From Ignavibacteriaceae bacterium (GTDB taxonomy: Bacteria > Bacteroidota > Ignavibacteria > Ignavibacteriales > Ignavibacteriaceae): 37,955 bases of DNA. Of this stretch, positions 7,966 to 17,782 are shown in pieces; position 1 is the stretch's first letter; every line of letters begins with the position of its first letter. The stretch is from positions 1 through 37,955 of the forward strand of contig JARLHC010000104.1 in the NCBI GenBank assembly GCA_031292455.1, read 5' to 3'. The notes beneath the pieces are model-generated. The model was not told where the DNA came from. It was given only the letters and a program-made list of their open reading frames with translations, and ran no database searches. The position numbers and the translations under genes are program-made.

Positions 7966-8403
7966 TTAGGAAAGAGCGAGAAGAGGGGAGCCCCATTTAG
8001 TGAGAATAAGGCCGGAGAGGATAAGAATGATATTTTCACTAATCTTTAGTATTCCTATCCTGGAACCGTAGGCAGTGCCGAAACAGCCGCAGTCAATATT
8101 GAGTCCCCTGAATAGGCTAATTATAATAGCTATTGTAAATACAATTAATAAAGTGGTAATAATAGCCGAATTCTCTTTTACAGATATTCCCAAAAGCAGT
8201 AACAGACCCGCGATTAATTCTATCCAGGGGATAATAATTGCGAGTAAATTAATCACCTCAGACGGGAGTAGTTTATAATTGGAAATTGAAGCAGAAAAGT
8301 TTCCGGGTGATGAAATTTTTTCTATAGCGGCGAAGATAAAAACAAAAGCCAACAAGAGTCTCAGCAAAAAAAGAAAATATTTATTTGATATTATTCCAGA
8401 CAT
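7966..8403 (-). CDS. MauE/DoxX-like redox-associated membrane protein
   Basis: 145 residues with four hydrophobic segments (about 10-28, 48-72, 80-98 and 120-137), the size and topology of MauE/DoxX-type proteins. A Cys105-Gly-Cys107 pair in the LNIDCGCFG motif lies in a loop after the third helix. This motif is typical of MauE-type proteins thought to handle disulphides or electrons for thiol partners. The start is the ATG at 8403, a single base after the TAA of the upstream rhodanese gene, so the two are coupled. A longer frame runs back into the rhodanese gene but has no support. The pairing suggests a membrane sulfur or thiol redox unit, which is an inference. Confidence 0.82.
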   Translation of the reverse strand: MSGIISNKYFLFLLRLLLAFVFIFAAIEKISSPGNFSASISNYKLLPSEVINLLAIIIPWIELIAGLLLLLGISVKENSAIITTLLIVFTIAIIISLFRGLNIDCGCFGTAYGSRIGILKISENIILILSGLILTKWGSPLLALS

Positions 8404-8404
8404 A

Positions 8405-9016
8405 TTATTCAACTGAATATCCTGCAGATTTCCATTGTTCCCATCCTCCGATAAATATATAATTATTTCTATATCCAATTGAGAAAAGTTTATTGGAAAG
8501 CGATCTGCTTAAATCGCAATCTGATCCTCCGCAATAACAAACAATAGCCTGGGATTTAGGAATCTTGGCCATAATATTTTTGAATTTATCGAAATAATAG
8601 TCGGGTAGATTTATTGAATTCTTTATATGGCCAATTTTATATTCAGATTCTTCCCTCGCATCGATGAAAATAAATCCTATTTCGTAAAGCTTATGTGCCT
8701 GTTCAAGATTAATGGCAATTGGCTCCTTAAATCCTTCCTCAGTATCTGAATGACTATTATCCTGAACTTTAGAATGTTTTTTGTTTATTGTCTCTGCTAT
8801 GATATCGGGTTTGGTAATGTTTGGTTTAGCAGTAGGATTACTTCTTAGTGTATCTTTTACTTTTATTGCAGAAGAAAGCAATGAATCAGATGCCCATTTT
8901 ATTTCCTTCTTTTGGGAAATAAGATTAATACCAGCCGGATTAAAATAGTTATACAACAACCCTGAAACAGAGCTTGCTATTAAAATTATCAGACAGTTAT
9001 TTACATTTACTTTCAT
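8405..9016 (-). CDS. Membrane-anchored rhodanese-domain protein
   Basis: 203 residues. Residues 7-25 form an N-terminal hydrophobic segment (signal anchor). Residues 30-97 are a polar low-complexity linker rich in Ser, Lys and Asp. Residues 98-203 are a rhodanese fold with FIDAREESEYKIGHIKNSINLP and the active-site loop YCGGSDC starting at Cys162, the expected persulfide-carrying cysteine, with Cys160 and Cys167 beside it. The fold ends with GGWEQWKSAGY, a standard rhodanese C-terminus. The catalytic domain is probably on the periplasmic side of the inner membrane. The MauE/DoxX-like gene starts one base after this stop. No sulfur-oxidation genes are in the window, so the sulfur donor and acceptor are unknown. 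Confidence 0.9.
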   Translation of the reverse strand: MKVNVNNCLIILIASSVSGLLYNYFNPAGINLISQKKEIKWASDSLLSSAIKVKDTLRSNPTAKPNITKPDIIAETINKKHSKVQDNSHSDTEEGFKEPIAINLEQAHKLYEIGFIFIDAREESEYKIGHIKNSINLPDYYFDKFKNIMAKIPKSQAIVCYCGGSDCDLSRSLSNKLFSIGYRNNYIFIGGWEQWKSAGYSVE

Positions 9017-9157
9017 GCTAAAAATGATATTATCATATAAACTAATATATCTCTTTATTAAATAAACTGAAAAATGGTATATAGTGGAATTGGAAAATTA
9101 TTATATTAAATTTAGTATAGGAAAATAATCTTCTTTAATAGGGTTCTAATAAATTTA

Positions 9158-10414
9158 ATGAATGTTGAAAATTCTTTAAAGAAACTATTCTCACTTCATT
9201 CCTTTGGAATAAAGCTCGGTTTAGATAATATAAAAAACTTTCTGAACCGGACAGGCAATCCATACAAGGACCTAAAAATGTTCCATATCGCAGGCTCGAA
9301 TGGAAAGGGGAGTACCTCTTCCTTTCTTGCAAGCATACTTATGGAATATAATTATAAGGTAGGGCTTTATACATCCCCCCATTTTGTCAGATTCAATGAA
9401 AGGATTAAGATTAACGGGGAAGAAATACCTAATGAGTATGTTGCTACGTTCGTAGACAAATATGACAAATTAATTGAGCAATATGAGCTTACGTTTTTTG
9501 AAGTGACTACTGCTATGGCATTCGAGTATTTCGAAGTCAATAAAGTGGATTATGCAGTAATTGAGACCGGGCTTGGAGGGCGTCTGGATGCGACTAATGT
9601 TATAATGCCGCTAGCATCTGTTATTACTTCCATAAGTCTGGAACATACAAAGATTTTGGGTAATACAATTGAAGAGATAGCCGCTGAAAAGGCAGGAATT
9701 ATCAAGAAAGGAATTCCGGCATTTATTGGAAAGCTTCCCCCAAATGCAGTTGAAGTAATAGAAAAGAAATGTTCTGAAACCGGATCAGAATTATTTAAGA
9801 TATCAGAATATATAAATGAGAAAAAAAAATCGCTGGAGTTGTATACAGATGAATTGGAACTTGATGAATGGAATATGCCTCTGAAAGGAGAGTATCAGAA
9901 ATACAATGCTGCCCTTGCGGGATTAGTAATAACCAAAATACTTGATGAAAGTGATTCAAATATTATTTCCAGGGGTATTAAGGATATGGTTAAAAACACA
10001 GGAATTCAGGGAAGATATGAATATTATAAAAGGAACCCTGATATAATTTTTGATTCTGCCCATAATCCGGAAGGGATTAAGAATTTTCTTTCTGAATTCG
10101 GTAAGGAGAGCACGAAATATTCAAAGAAAGTAGTGCTTTTCGGAGCAATGAGGGATAAGGCAATAGAAGAAATGCTTGTTATGCTTTGGGAATACTTTGA
10201 TGAGATTCATATTACATCAATAATTTATGAACGGGCCAGCACAATAGATGAGTTAAAAAAGATTGGTGATAAGATCAATTTGATTCTAACTGCAGAAGAG
10301 AATCCCACTGAATTCATAAATAAATTTGAAAATGAAGATGAAAAATGCGTATTAGTAGTGCTTGGAAGCATGTATGTACTAGGTGAAATTAAATCACGTC
10401 TGGCTAACAAATAG
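9158..10414 (+). CDS. folC: Folylpolyglutamate synthase / dihydrofolate synthase
   Basis: 418 residues, the usual length for FolC. The ATP-binding loop is HIAGSNGKGST (43-53). The SPHFVRFNERIKINGEEI segment, the omega-loop-like GLGGRLDATN and the C-terminal domain FDSAHNPEGI are all Mur-ligase-superfamily FolC hallmarks. It adds glutamates to folates (and in the bifunctional form glutamate to dihydropteroate) in the cytoplasm using ATP. GlyA, FtcD and FchA elsewhere in the window use the resulting tetrahydrofolate cofactors. The ATG at 9158 has no clear Shine-Dalgarno. The gene stands alone: divergent from the rhodanese pair and 188 bases before rho. Confidence 0.95.
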   Translation: MNVENSLKKLFSLHSFGIKLGLDNIKNFLNRTGNPYKDLKMFHIAGSNGKGSTSSFLASILMEYNYKVGLYTSPHFVRFNERIKINGEEIPNEYVATFVDKYDKLIEQYELTFFEVTTAMAFEYFEVNKVDYAVIETGLGGRLDATNVIMPLASVITSISLEHTKILGNTIEEIAAEKAGIIKKGIPAFIGKLPPNAVEVIEKKCSETGSELFKISEYINEKKKSLELYTDELELDEWNMPLKGEYQKYNAALAGLVITKILDESDSNIISRGIKDMVKNTGIQGRYEYYKRNPDIIFDSAHNPEGIKNFLSEFGKESTKYSKKVVLFGAMRDKAIEEMLVMLWEYFDEIHITSIIYERASTIDELKKIGDKINLILTAEENPTEFINKFENEDEKCVLVVLGSMYVLGEIKSRLANK

Positions 10415-10446
10415 CTTGACATTTTTTAAATTTACCATTATGTTTC
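10415..10446 (+). promoter_or_regulatory. Predicted rho promoter
   Basis: CTTG (10415-10418) is followed by exactly 20 bases and TATGTTTC (10439-10446), which matches five of six defined bases of TAnnTTTG. The same bases also read as TTGACA with a 17-base spacer and TATGTT, a sigma70-like arrangement. It overlaps the folC stop and would give a leader of about 150 bases before rho. I could not identify any attenuator in that leader. Confidence 0.5.
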
Positions 10447-10602
10447 GCTATACCTCTTGTTCCTTTCAAGCTTTTAACTAATTAGAAAGAAAAAAAAGAG
10501 CCTCAATAGCATTTCGGAATAAAAACAGTTGAACTTATTGTTTTCTATTTATACAACAGTAATCATAACATTTCATTTAATAAAAATTTAGGAATCTAAA
10601 TT

Positions 10603-11856
<1,254 letters not shown>

Positions 11857-11880
11857 TAATTTAAATTATTGTTTAGAAAC

Positions 11881-11914
11881 AAGCAGCAGAACTCTTTCTG
11901 CTGCTTTTATTTTA
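11881..11914 (+). terminator. rho terminator
   Basis: AAGCAGCAGAA (11881-11891) and TTCTGCTGCTT (11896-11906) form a perfect 11-bp stem with a CTCT loop, followed by TTATTTT. This is a strong intrinsic terminator 24 bases after the rho stop. Confidence 0.88.
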
Positions 11915-11945
11915 AATTGTTTATATCTTTATTTTCCAGATTATT

Positions 11946-13265
11946 ATGAACCGGACAATTAAGATGATAAAATTGAAAACAAAGACCATCTTCCTTTGCA
12001 TTATAATTGCGATAATTTCTTTTCCTCAAAATCGCCAGAGATCTCCTGATGATTACCCCAATCCAGAAAACTTCCGCTTACTTTACTCTGAAATAAATGT
12101 TCTGCCATCTGTTAATGATAACTGGGTTTATTATTACACTTTCAGAATCCCATACAATCATCTAGTATTTGTCAAAGATGACAAAGGATACAAAGCGGGA
12201 TTCAGCTTAGCTATTGAGGTAACAGATACCGCAGGCAATTTTGCCGACAGACAAATTATGGAAGACAAGATAGAAGTAAATAATTATGAGGAAACAGGAT
12301 CGGAGCTTTTGTTTTACCAGGGAATGCTTACATTCCATCTGCCTAAAAAGAATTACAATTTTTTACCAATTATTACAGATGTTAATTCAAGGGATGAATC
12401 AAAGTTAAAAAAAATTGAAATATTTACCGGCACGGAAAGGTATAAAAATTTACTTCCCCCTCTGGTTGTTAATTCTAAGAAAGTTAAATGCGGCAGTAAC
12501 GAGGTTTCAGTATTAACCAATTTTGACGGTTATGTCCCTTTTTCCAACAGCAGTTACGACATTATTTTCCCTTCAACAGATACATCTCTACAAAATATTA
12601 AAGCAATTGTAATCAACAATGGAGATACATTATTCAACGGCTATTTAAAAGAATCATCAGTTTATAACATTAATTTACATTTATGTGATTCTCAGCTAGT
12701 AATAGGAAAAAAGGGAGGAGTTATTCCTACAAAGAATTTTATTATGGCTGATTTATCACCCCGATTCATGGAAGGCAATTTAATATTTAATTTTTTTAAA
12801 GAAGAGGGGAAAAAACCATTCGTTACCCAAAACAGACAATGTTTATGGTTTGATAAGCCGATGTCTTTAAGGAACCCTGAGTTTGCAATCAAGATATTGA
12901 AGTATATTACCGGGAATGATTCAATAAATAAAATGTTAGACGCGAAGGAGAAAGATTATCCTAAAGTACTTTATAAATTCTGGAAAAGATATGATCCTAC
13001 TCCTTCTACAAATTATAATGAAGTAATGATTGAATATTATAAAAGAGTGGATTATACCGCAATGAATTTTTCTACAATAAGTAATAAAAAAGGTTTTGAT
13101 ACGGACAGGGGAAAAGTTTATATACAGATGGGTACCCCTAAAAAAATAGAGCGCAGCTCCGATAGTGATGGTAAGGTAATCGAAGCCTGGTATTATGGTC
13201 AAAATAAAAAGTTTATATTTATTGATAAACAGGGGACAGGCGATTTTTCCCTGCAGGGCGGATGA
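11946..13265 (+). CDS. GWxTD-domain exported protein (divergent motif GFDTD)
   Basis: 439 residues. A signal peptide covers about residues 1-28 (a second ATG at 11964 would also work). A beta-rich middle section follows. The C-terminus matches the GWxTD domain known from Chlorobi, Ignavibacteria and Acidobacteria: GFDTDRGKVYIQMGTPKKIE (383-402), then EAWYYG and FIFIDKQGTGDF. The name-giving Trp is Phe here. The biochemical function of the family is unknown, and it is usually exported. The stop overlaps the pdxA start by 4 bases (ATGA), beginning a run of four overlapping genes (pdxA, methyltransferase, ftsE). TATCTTTA at 11924-11931 resembles a -7 element but has no partner -33 box. Confidence 0.8.
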   Translation: MNRTIKMIKLKTKTIFLCIIIAIISFPQNRQRSPDDYPNPENFRLLYSEINVLPSVNDNWVYYYTFRIPYNHLVFVKDDKGYKAGFSLAIEVTDTAGNFADRQIMEDKIEVNNYEETGSELLFYQGMLTFHLPKKNYNFLPIITDVNSRDESKLKKIEIFTGTERYKNLLPPLVVNSKKVKCGSNEVSVLTNFDGYVPFSNSSYDIIFPSTDTSLQNIKAIVINNGDTLFNGYLKESSVYNINLHLCDSQLVIGKKGGVIPTKNFIMADLSPRFMEGNLIFNFFKEEGKKPFVTQNRQCLWFDKPMSLRNPEFAIKILKYITGNDSINKMLDAKEKDYPKVLYKFWKRYDPTPSTNYNEVMIEYYKRVDYTAMNFSTISNKKGFDTDRGKVYIQMGTPKKIERSSDSDGKVIEAWYYGQNKKFIFIDKQGTGDFSLQGG

Positions 13266-14239
13266 ATACTTTTATCTTTACCTGCGGTGATATAAACGGG
13301 ATAGGACCGGAGATTATTATTAAATCTCTGAATAAGATATATAAGTATCCGGGGAAAAGGTTTATCGTCCTTATACCTCACAACATATTTAATTTAACTG
13401 CTGAGATTGTAAAACCTGAATTCAACTATGTCGTTATAAATAAACCCGAAGATCTTAATAGAGATGAAGTAATAATATTTGATCTAGGAAAGGGAAACCA
13501 GGTCTTAGGACAAGTCTCAAAGGAGGCGGGTAAATTTTCTTATTCTGCAATAAAGACATCAATTAATCTGTTAAATGATAAAAAAGCTGATGCTGTAATT
13601 ACAGCACCAATTTCAAAAACATCGATGCATAAATACGGGATAAAATTTCCCGGGCATACTGAAATTTATAGTGAATGGTGCGGAGTAAAGGATTACGCAA
13701 TGATGTTTCTCTCGGCAGAATTTAATGCTGCACTTGTTACAATTCATGAACCTATTAAGAAAGTTCCAATGCTTATAACGCAAAAATTATTAAAAAATAC
13801 CATAGGAATTGTAAAGAGGACACTTCAATCCGATCTTGCTATCAATGATCCAAGGTTAGCAATTTTGGGCTTGAACCCCCATGCAGGTGAATCCGGACAT
13901 ATCGGTAAAGAAGAAGTAAAAATATTAAAACCGGTTATTGATAAACTCAGTTATTGCAGCGGTCCTTTTTCTCCCGATGCTTTCTTTGCAAACAGGTTGT
14001 ACAAAAACTATGACTGTGTAATAGGAATGTATCATGACCAGCTTCTTATCCCTTTTAAGATGCTTAACTTTTCTAATGGTGTAAACTATACTGCCGGACT
14101 TCCTATCGTTCGTACGTCTCCTGATCATGGTACAGCATTCGATATAGCGGGTAAAGGTATTGCCGATGAATCCAGCATGCTTCAGGCATTCCGATATGCA
14201 GATATTATTGTGAATAACAGAAATAAAATAAATGGTTAA
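13262..14239 (+). CDS. pdxA: 4-hydroxythreonine-4-phosphate dehydrogenase
   Basis: 325 residues, the standard PdxA length. Family motifs are present in order: GDINGIGPEI at the N-terminus, TAPISKTSMH, the metal-binding PGHTE, GLNPHAGESGHIG, YHDQLLIPFK with a second metal His, and RTSPDHGTAFDIAGKG with the third. PdxA oxidises 4-phosphohydroxy-L-threonine with NAD, and with PdxJ this makes pyridoxine 5'-phosphate. No pdxJ is in the window. It overlaps the GWxTD gene by 4 bases and the methyltransferase by 8, so expression is probably coupled. PLP made by this route would serve the aminotransferase and GlyA encoded here. Confidence 0.96.
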   Translation: MNTFIFTCGDINGIGPEIIIKSLNKIYKYPGKRFIVLIPHNIFNLTAEIVKPEFNYVVINKPEDLNRDEVIIFDLGKGNQVLGQVSKEAGKFSYSAIKTSINLLNDKKADAVITAPISKTSMHKYGIKFPGHTEIYSEWCGVKDYAMMFLSAEFNAALVTIHEPIKKVPMLITQKLLKNTIGIVKRTLQSDLAINDPRLAILGLNPHAGESGHIGKEEVKILKPVIDKLSYCSGPFSPDAFFANRLYKNYDCVIGMYHDQLLIPFKMLNFSNGVNYTAGLPIVRTSPDHGTAFDIAGKGIADESSMLQAFRYADIIVNNRNKING

Positions 14240-14963
14240 AGCCAAACCCTACCAAATTCTTCCGATAATCTACCCACATCTTATGAGAAGGATCAGATAT
14301 AAAACATGGGCTGATTACATATATGAGATTGTACGAAAGGACTGCCGTAGAAAGTCGGATGTATTGGAACTTGCGGCAGGGGACTGCACTTTTGCCCTTT
14401 ATTTCAGGAAGTATTACCAATCAATAATTGTTACTGATATCAGCAAATGGATGCTTAAATCGAATCAAGTAAGATTAAATAAAGTCTGCTGTAATATGCT
14501 TTGCCTGCCTTTTAAGTCAAAGTTTGATCTGATATATTCTAATTTCGATAGTATAAATTATATACTTACACAAAAGGGATTGATGAATCTGTTTAATGAA
14601 GTATCAGCAATCCTTAAAGATAATGGTATTTTTATTTTTGATGTTAGTCTGGAAAAAAACAGCTATATACATGTAAGGAGGAATAACAGGGTAGGCAAAT
14701 ATCAAGGGCTTAACTACCAACAGACTTCAACCTTTAATCCAAAGTCCAGAATCCACATAAATAAATTCAATATAAAGTTTGCAAACGGTGATGAATATTC
14801 TGAAATTCACAAAGAGAAAATTTATACTTTTGATACTTATTTTAAGTTAATTGAAAAAACAGGACTTTATGTAGCCGGATGCTATGAAGCATTTGCTTTT
14901 AAGCCAGGTAATAAAGATTCTGATCGTGTACAGTTTATATTAAAAAAGAACATTCATGCTTAA
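14232..14963 (+). CDS. Class I SAM-dependent methyltransferase, substrate unknown
   Basis: 243 residues with a Rossmann methyltransferase core. Motif I is VLELAAGDC (44-52), the acidic motif II end is VTDIS (67-71), and a post-motif region FDLIYSNFDSINYI (about 94-107) precedes GIFIFDVS. The C-terminal half resembles small-molecule methyltransferases, but I see nothing that fixes the substrate. It overlaps pdxA by 8 bases upstream and ftsE by 8 bases downstream, so it is translated as part of a compact four-gene block. No Shine-Dalgarno is obvious. It is not a known pyridoxine or cell-division gene, so the linkage may just reflect operon packing. Confidence 0.8.
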   Translation: MVKAKPYQILPIIYPHLMRRIRYKTWADYIYEIVRKDCRRKSDVLELAAGDCTFALYFRKYYQSIIVTDISKWMLKSNQVRLNKVCCNMLCLPFKSKFDLIYSNFDSINYILTQKGLMNLFNEVSAILKDNGIFIFDVSLEKNSYIHVRRNNRVGKYQGLNYQQTSTFNPKSRIHINKFNIKFANGDEYSEIHKEKIYTFDTYFKLIEKTGLYVAGCYEAFAFKPGNKDSDRVQFILKKNIHA

Positions 14964-15624
14964 ATTCGATAATGTTGATTTTGGGTATCCTTCTAATAAG
15001 ATATTTTCAGGTCTTTCTTTGCAAATGAATCCCGGTGAATTTTGTTTCCTGATTGGTAAAAGCGGTTCAGGTAAAAGCACACTTCTTCAGATGATCTATA
15101 TGAATTTGTTTCCTCAATCAGGCACAGTACAATTTGATAAGTATGATTCAAAAACAGTTAAGGCCAGAGAGCTTCCCTACCTGAGGAAAAAACTAGGCAT
15201 TATCTTTCAGGACTTTAAATTGTTGAAGGACAGGAACATATATGAAAACCTGGCCTTTGTTCTGGAAGTACTTAATACCCCCCAGAAAGAAATTAAAAGA
15301 AGAATAAACGATGTACTGACCGATGTAAGTCTAATTCACCGCAGAAACAGCATGCCCGATGAATTATCGGGAGGTGAAAAACAAAAGGTTGCTATAGCCA
15401 GAGCAGTAGTAAATCAACCAGTTCTAATTTTAGCTGATGAACCAACCGGAAATCTTGATCCGGAAACTTCACTGGAGATAATTAATATACTTAAAAAAAT
15501 AAATGCTCAAGGGACAGCTGTTTTATTTGCGACTCATAATTACGAGATTATAAGAAAAGTAAATGCCCGAATATTAAAACTGGATAATGGCAAAGCAGTA
15601 CGGGCTGTTTTCAAGCAGATATAG
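14956..15624 (+). CDS. ftsE: Cell-division ABC transporter ATP-binding protein FtsE
   Basis: 222 residues, the FtsE/LolD-type size. Walker A GKSGSGKST (34-42), Q-loop FQD (84-86), signature LSGGEKQK (137-144), Walker B VLILADEP (156-163) and His194 are all intact. The FtsE-like features are the N-terminal IFSGLSLQMNPGEF and the FQDFKLLKDRNIYEN segment after the Q-loop. FtsE pairs with the membrane protein FtsX to control peptidoglycan hydrolases at the divisome. No ftsX lies in the window: the next gene is adk on the other strand. LolD or another MacB-type ATPase is an alternative. The 3' end overlaps adk by 14 bases tail to tail. Confidence 0.85.
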   Translation: MLKFDNVDFGYPSNKIFSGLSLQMNPGEFCFLIGKSGSGKSTLLQMIYMNLFPQSGTVQFDKYDSKTVKARELPYLRKKLGIIFQDFKLLKDRNIYENLAFVLEVLNTPQKEIKRRINDVLTDVSLIHRRNSMPDELSGGEKQKVAIARAVVNQPVLILADEPTGNLDPETSLEIINILKKINAQGTAVLFATHNYEIIRKVNARILKLDNGKAVRAVFKQI

Positions 15625-16288
15625 TGATATTCTTCCCTGATTTTCCTTTCAAATTATTCAAAATATCTTCAGTAACTTTTTCTATCGCTTGAAAGCCATC
15701 TATTGAAATAACTTTACCCATTTTTTCATAGTGTTCAAGTATCGGGAGTGTAACTGTTTCAAATATTCTGAATCTGTTTCTTATTACTTCTTCTTTATCA
15801 TCATTTCTTAGGTAAAAGCTTTTGACCGCACCGCAGTTAGGACAGACCTCAAGTTCTTTTATATCGTTATATATAAAGATTTCCTGGCAGTTTGAACATG
15901 CACGCCTGTTTGTTAATCTAACTATTATTTCTTCTTCATTTGTTCTTAATGATATTAATAATATTTTATCCATTAAATTAAGTTCATTAAGCATTTCATC
16001 AAAAGCCCTGGCCTGTGTCAGGGTTCTTGGAAATCCATCCAAAATAAACCCTTTACGGCACTCCGGCCCTACCAAAGTATCTTTAATTATTCCGATCATA
16101 ATATCATCAGAAACCAAATTACCTGATGACATAATTTTCTGAGCTTTTATTCCCAAAGGAGTTTTTTCATTGACTGCATTTCTTAAAATATCCCCTGTTG
16201 AAATGTGAGGAATTCCTAATTTGGCAGACAAAATCTTAGCCTGTGTTCCTTTCCCGGCTCCAGGAGAACCAAATAAAATCAGATGCAT
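15611..16288 (-). CDS. adk: Adenylate kinase with zinc-type lid
   Basis: 225 residues. P-loop GSPGAGKGT (7-15), AMP-binding TGDILR (31-36) and GFILDGFPRT (80-89) identify adenylate kinase, which balances ATP + AMP with 2 ADP. The LID domain carries four cysteines, C131-x2-C134 and C149-x2-C152, the zinc-binding form seen in Gram-positive and some other bacteria rather than the E. coli hydrogen-bonded lid. AAGGG lies about 7 bases before the ATG at 16288. tadA is 48 bases upstream in the same direction, so a tadA-adk transcript is likely. The 3' end overlaps ftsE by 14 bases on the opposite strand. Confidence 0.97.
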   Translation of the reverse strand: MHLILFGSPGAGKGTQAKILSAKLGIPHISTGDILRNAVNEKTPLGIKAQKIMSSGNLVSDDIMIGIIKDTLVGPECRKGFILDGFPRTLTQARAFDEMLNELNLMDKILLISLRTNEEEIIVRLTNRRACSNCQEIFIYNDIKELEVCPNCGAVKSFYLRNDDKEEVIRNRFRIFETVTLPILEHYEKMGKVISIDGFQAIEKVTEDILNNLKGKSGKNITISA

Positions 16289-16336
16289 TAAATTTCCCTT
16301 ATCTTTTCTACAAATTATTATTATTAACTTTATTTA

Positions 16337-16801
16337 TCAAGTATTTCGGATGCTACCAAAAAAACTCTTGAGAAGCTGTATGCTTTCATTTGAATAGATC
16401 CCAGAAAAAGTTTTTATCCTGTGATTATATTTCCCTTCCTCAGCCAAATTGTAAAGTGAGCCACAAGCTCCGTATTTCGGATCATATGCTGCAAAAAAAA
16501 GATTATTAATACGACTTGCCAACATAGCCCCTGTGCACATTATACAAGGTTCAAGAGTTACATACATGTCACATTCATTTAACCGCCAATCTCTAAGGTA
16601 ATTACCTGCGGCAGATAAAGCTATTATTTCAGCATGAGCAGTAGGGTCTTTCAGAAGTTCAACCTGGTTTCTTCCCCTTCCTATAATTTTCCCTTTATGA
16701 ACTACTACAGCGCCAACTGGCACCTCCTCTTCCTGCAATGCCTGTTCAGCTTCCTGTAACGCAGCAAACATGAATTTATAACTCTCCTCGGAAAAAAGCA
16801 T
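16337..16801 (-). CDS. tadA: tRNA-specific adenosine deaminase
   Basis: 154 residues, typical of TadA. The catalytic zinc motif is present: His56-Ala-Glu58 (PTAHAEI) and the PCxxC motif LEPCIMC with Cys86 and Cys89. The N-terminal EEVPVGAVVV and the C-terminal YDPKYGACGSL loop are also TadA hallmarks. TadA deaminates adenosine 34 of tRNA-Arg(ACG) to inosine, so CGU/CGC/CGA codons can be read. It is the first gene of a probable tadA-adk transcript and is divergent from the unknown protein gene at 17072. The promoter is not evident. Confidence 0.94.
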   Translation of the reverse strand: MLFSEESYKFMFAALQEAEQALQEEEVPVGAVVVHKGKIIGRGRNQVELLKDPTAHAEIIALSAAGNYLRDWRLNECDMYVTLEPCIMCTGAMLASRINNLFFAAYDPKYGACGSLYNLAEEGKYNHRIKTFSGIYSNESIQLLKSFFGSIRNT

Positions 16802-16980
16802 TCTAAAATCCTAAAAATAGAAATGGAAAAGTAAGTGGAATAGGTACTACTTTCAAATTTTTGCTAAAATACAGGGATATAAGAGATTTGTTCTTGAGTT
16901 AAATGATAACACAAAAATAGGGGTAGGAATCCAAAAAATGGAAATAGAATACATTTTGTATATTAATTAACCATTATATG

Positions 16981-17012
16981 TTGAATATTTGAGCAAATTT
17001 AGTATAATTTTG
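16981..17012 (+). promoter_or_regulatory. Predicted promoter for the unknown gene at 17072
   Basis: TTG (16981-16983), 21 bases, then TAATTTTG (17005-17012), which matches all six defined bases of TAnnTTTG. The start codon of the next gene is 60 bases downstream. The rest of 16802-17071 shows no gene. Confidence 0.45.
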
Positions 17013-17071
17013 TGATTTTATTGTTGGTATGAGAGTTGCCTTAATATTTCCATACAAAAAGGTCTTTTATT

Positions 17072-17782
17072 ATGGATAGGCTTCAATTTGATTCATTGTT
17101 TTCCTCAGATACCGATTGGGAACTGAACCAATATAAGATCCTTGCCGGAATTAAGTTATACAGAAAAGAATTCAGGATGAAGAGAATTTATCCGGCATTA
17201 GATGATTTATTGAAACTTAGTACCTTGCTGGAAAATCTAGTTGACAAGCAAAAAATCTTTTCATCATCGTATAATGAAGAATTAGAAGAATTGAGTCAGA
17301 ATAACAAAGAATTGAATTTTGATCCGATAGAAAATAGTATTCCAGATCAGCAATTCTTTTTTGATCTTGTTCAATGGTCATTACCCCATATTAAGGATGT
17401 AATGGAAGAAGGGATTATCCTTTACGATTTTGTAGAAAAAAATATTAAGGTTAATCAGTTGAGCCTGCTTCCAATAAACAAAGATGAAGGATACTATTTA
17501 ATTCCGGATAATATTGAAGAGAAATTGAACATATATAGATTTAAATGCTCCTTATATTCAGTAAACATTGCACCGGACAGAGCATTAAAGACCCGCTTAT
17601 TGCAGACAGTTGATAAATCCCTTTTAAACTCCTCTGAATTAATTAAGAATTATTTAATCAGCAACTATCAAGATTTTCCTAACCATGCCTCATTTATTTG
17701 TGAAACTGATCTGGAATTCCCATTTAATGAATCTCTTTTTCCAATTGCCAAAAAGAAATTAATTGACATGCTAAGAAAGTAA
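17072..17782 (+). CDS. Hypothetical protein (236 aa), cytoplasmic, unknown family
   Basis: I do not recognise this protein. It is 236 residues, acidic, without signal peptide, membrane segment or cysteine clusters (only two cysteines, near residues 167 and 211). Predicted character is mostly helical, with an N-terminal segment DWELNQYKILAGIKLYRKEF and a long Glu/Asn-rich region around 68-90 that may be coiled or a linker. The full length, the open frame and the strong -7 element upstream support a genuine gene. It is convergent with the Prc-type protease and overlaps it by 12 bases. No functional link between them can be inferred from orientation. Confidence 0.72.
   Translation: MDRLQFDSLFSSDTDWELNQYKILAGIKLYRKEFRMKRIYPALDDLLKLSTLLENLVDKQKIFSSSYNEELEELSQNNKELNFDPIENSIPDQQFFFDLVQWSLPHIKDVMEEGIILYDFVEKNIKVNQLSLLPINKDEGYYLIPDNIEEKLNIYRFKCSLYSVNIAPDRALKTRLLQTVDKSLLNSSELIKNYLISNYQDFPNHASFICETDLEFPFNESLFPIAKKKLIDMLRK

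Noticed and set aside
8404-8478. Upstream extension of the MauE-like gene into the rhodanese gene
   Set aside because: The extension reads an out-of-frame overlap of the rhodanese coding region. The ATG at 8403 gives the normal family length and tight coupling.
10413-10472. AGCTTGA/TCAAGCT inverted repeat between folC and rho as a terminator
   Set aside because: The loop would be 46 bases and it overlaps the predicted rho promoter. A 7-bp stem with this loop is not convincing.
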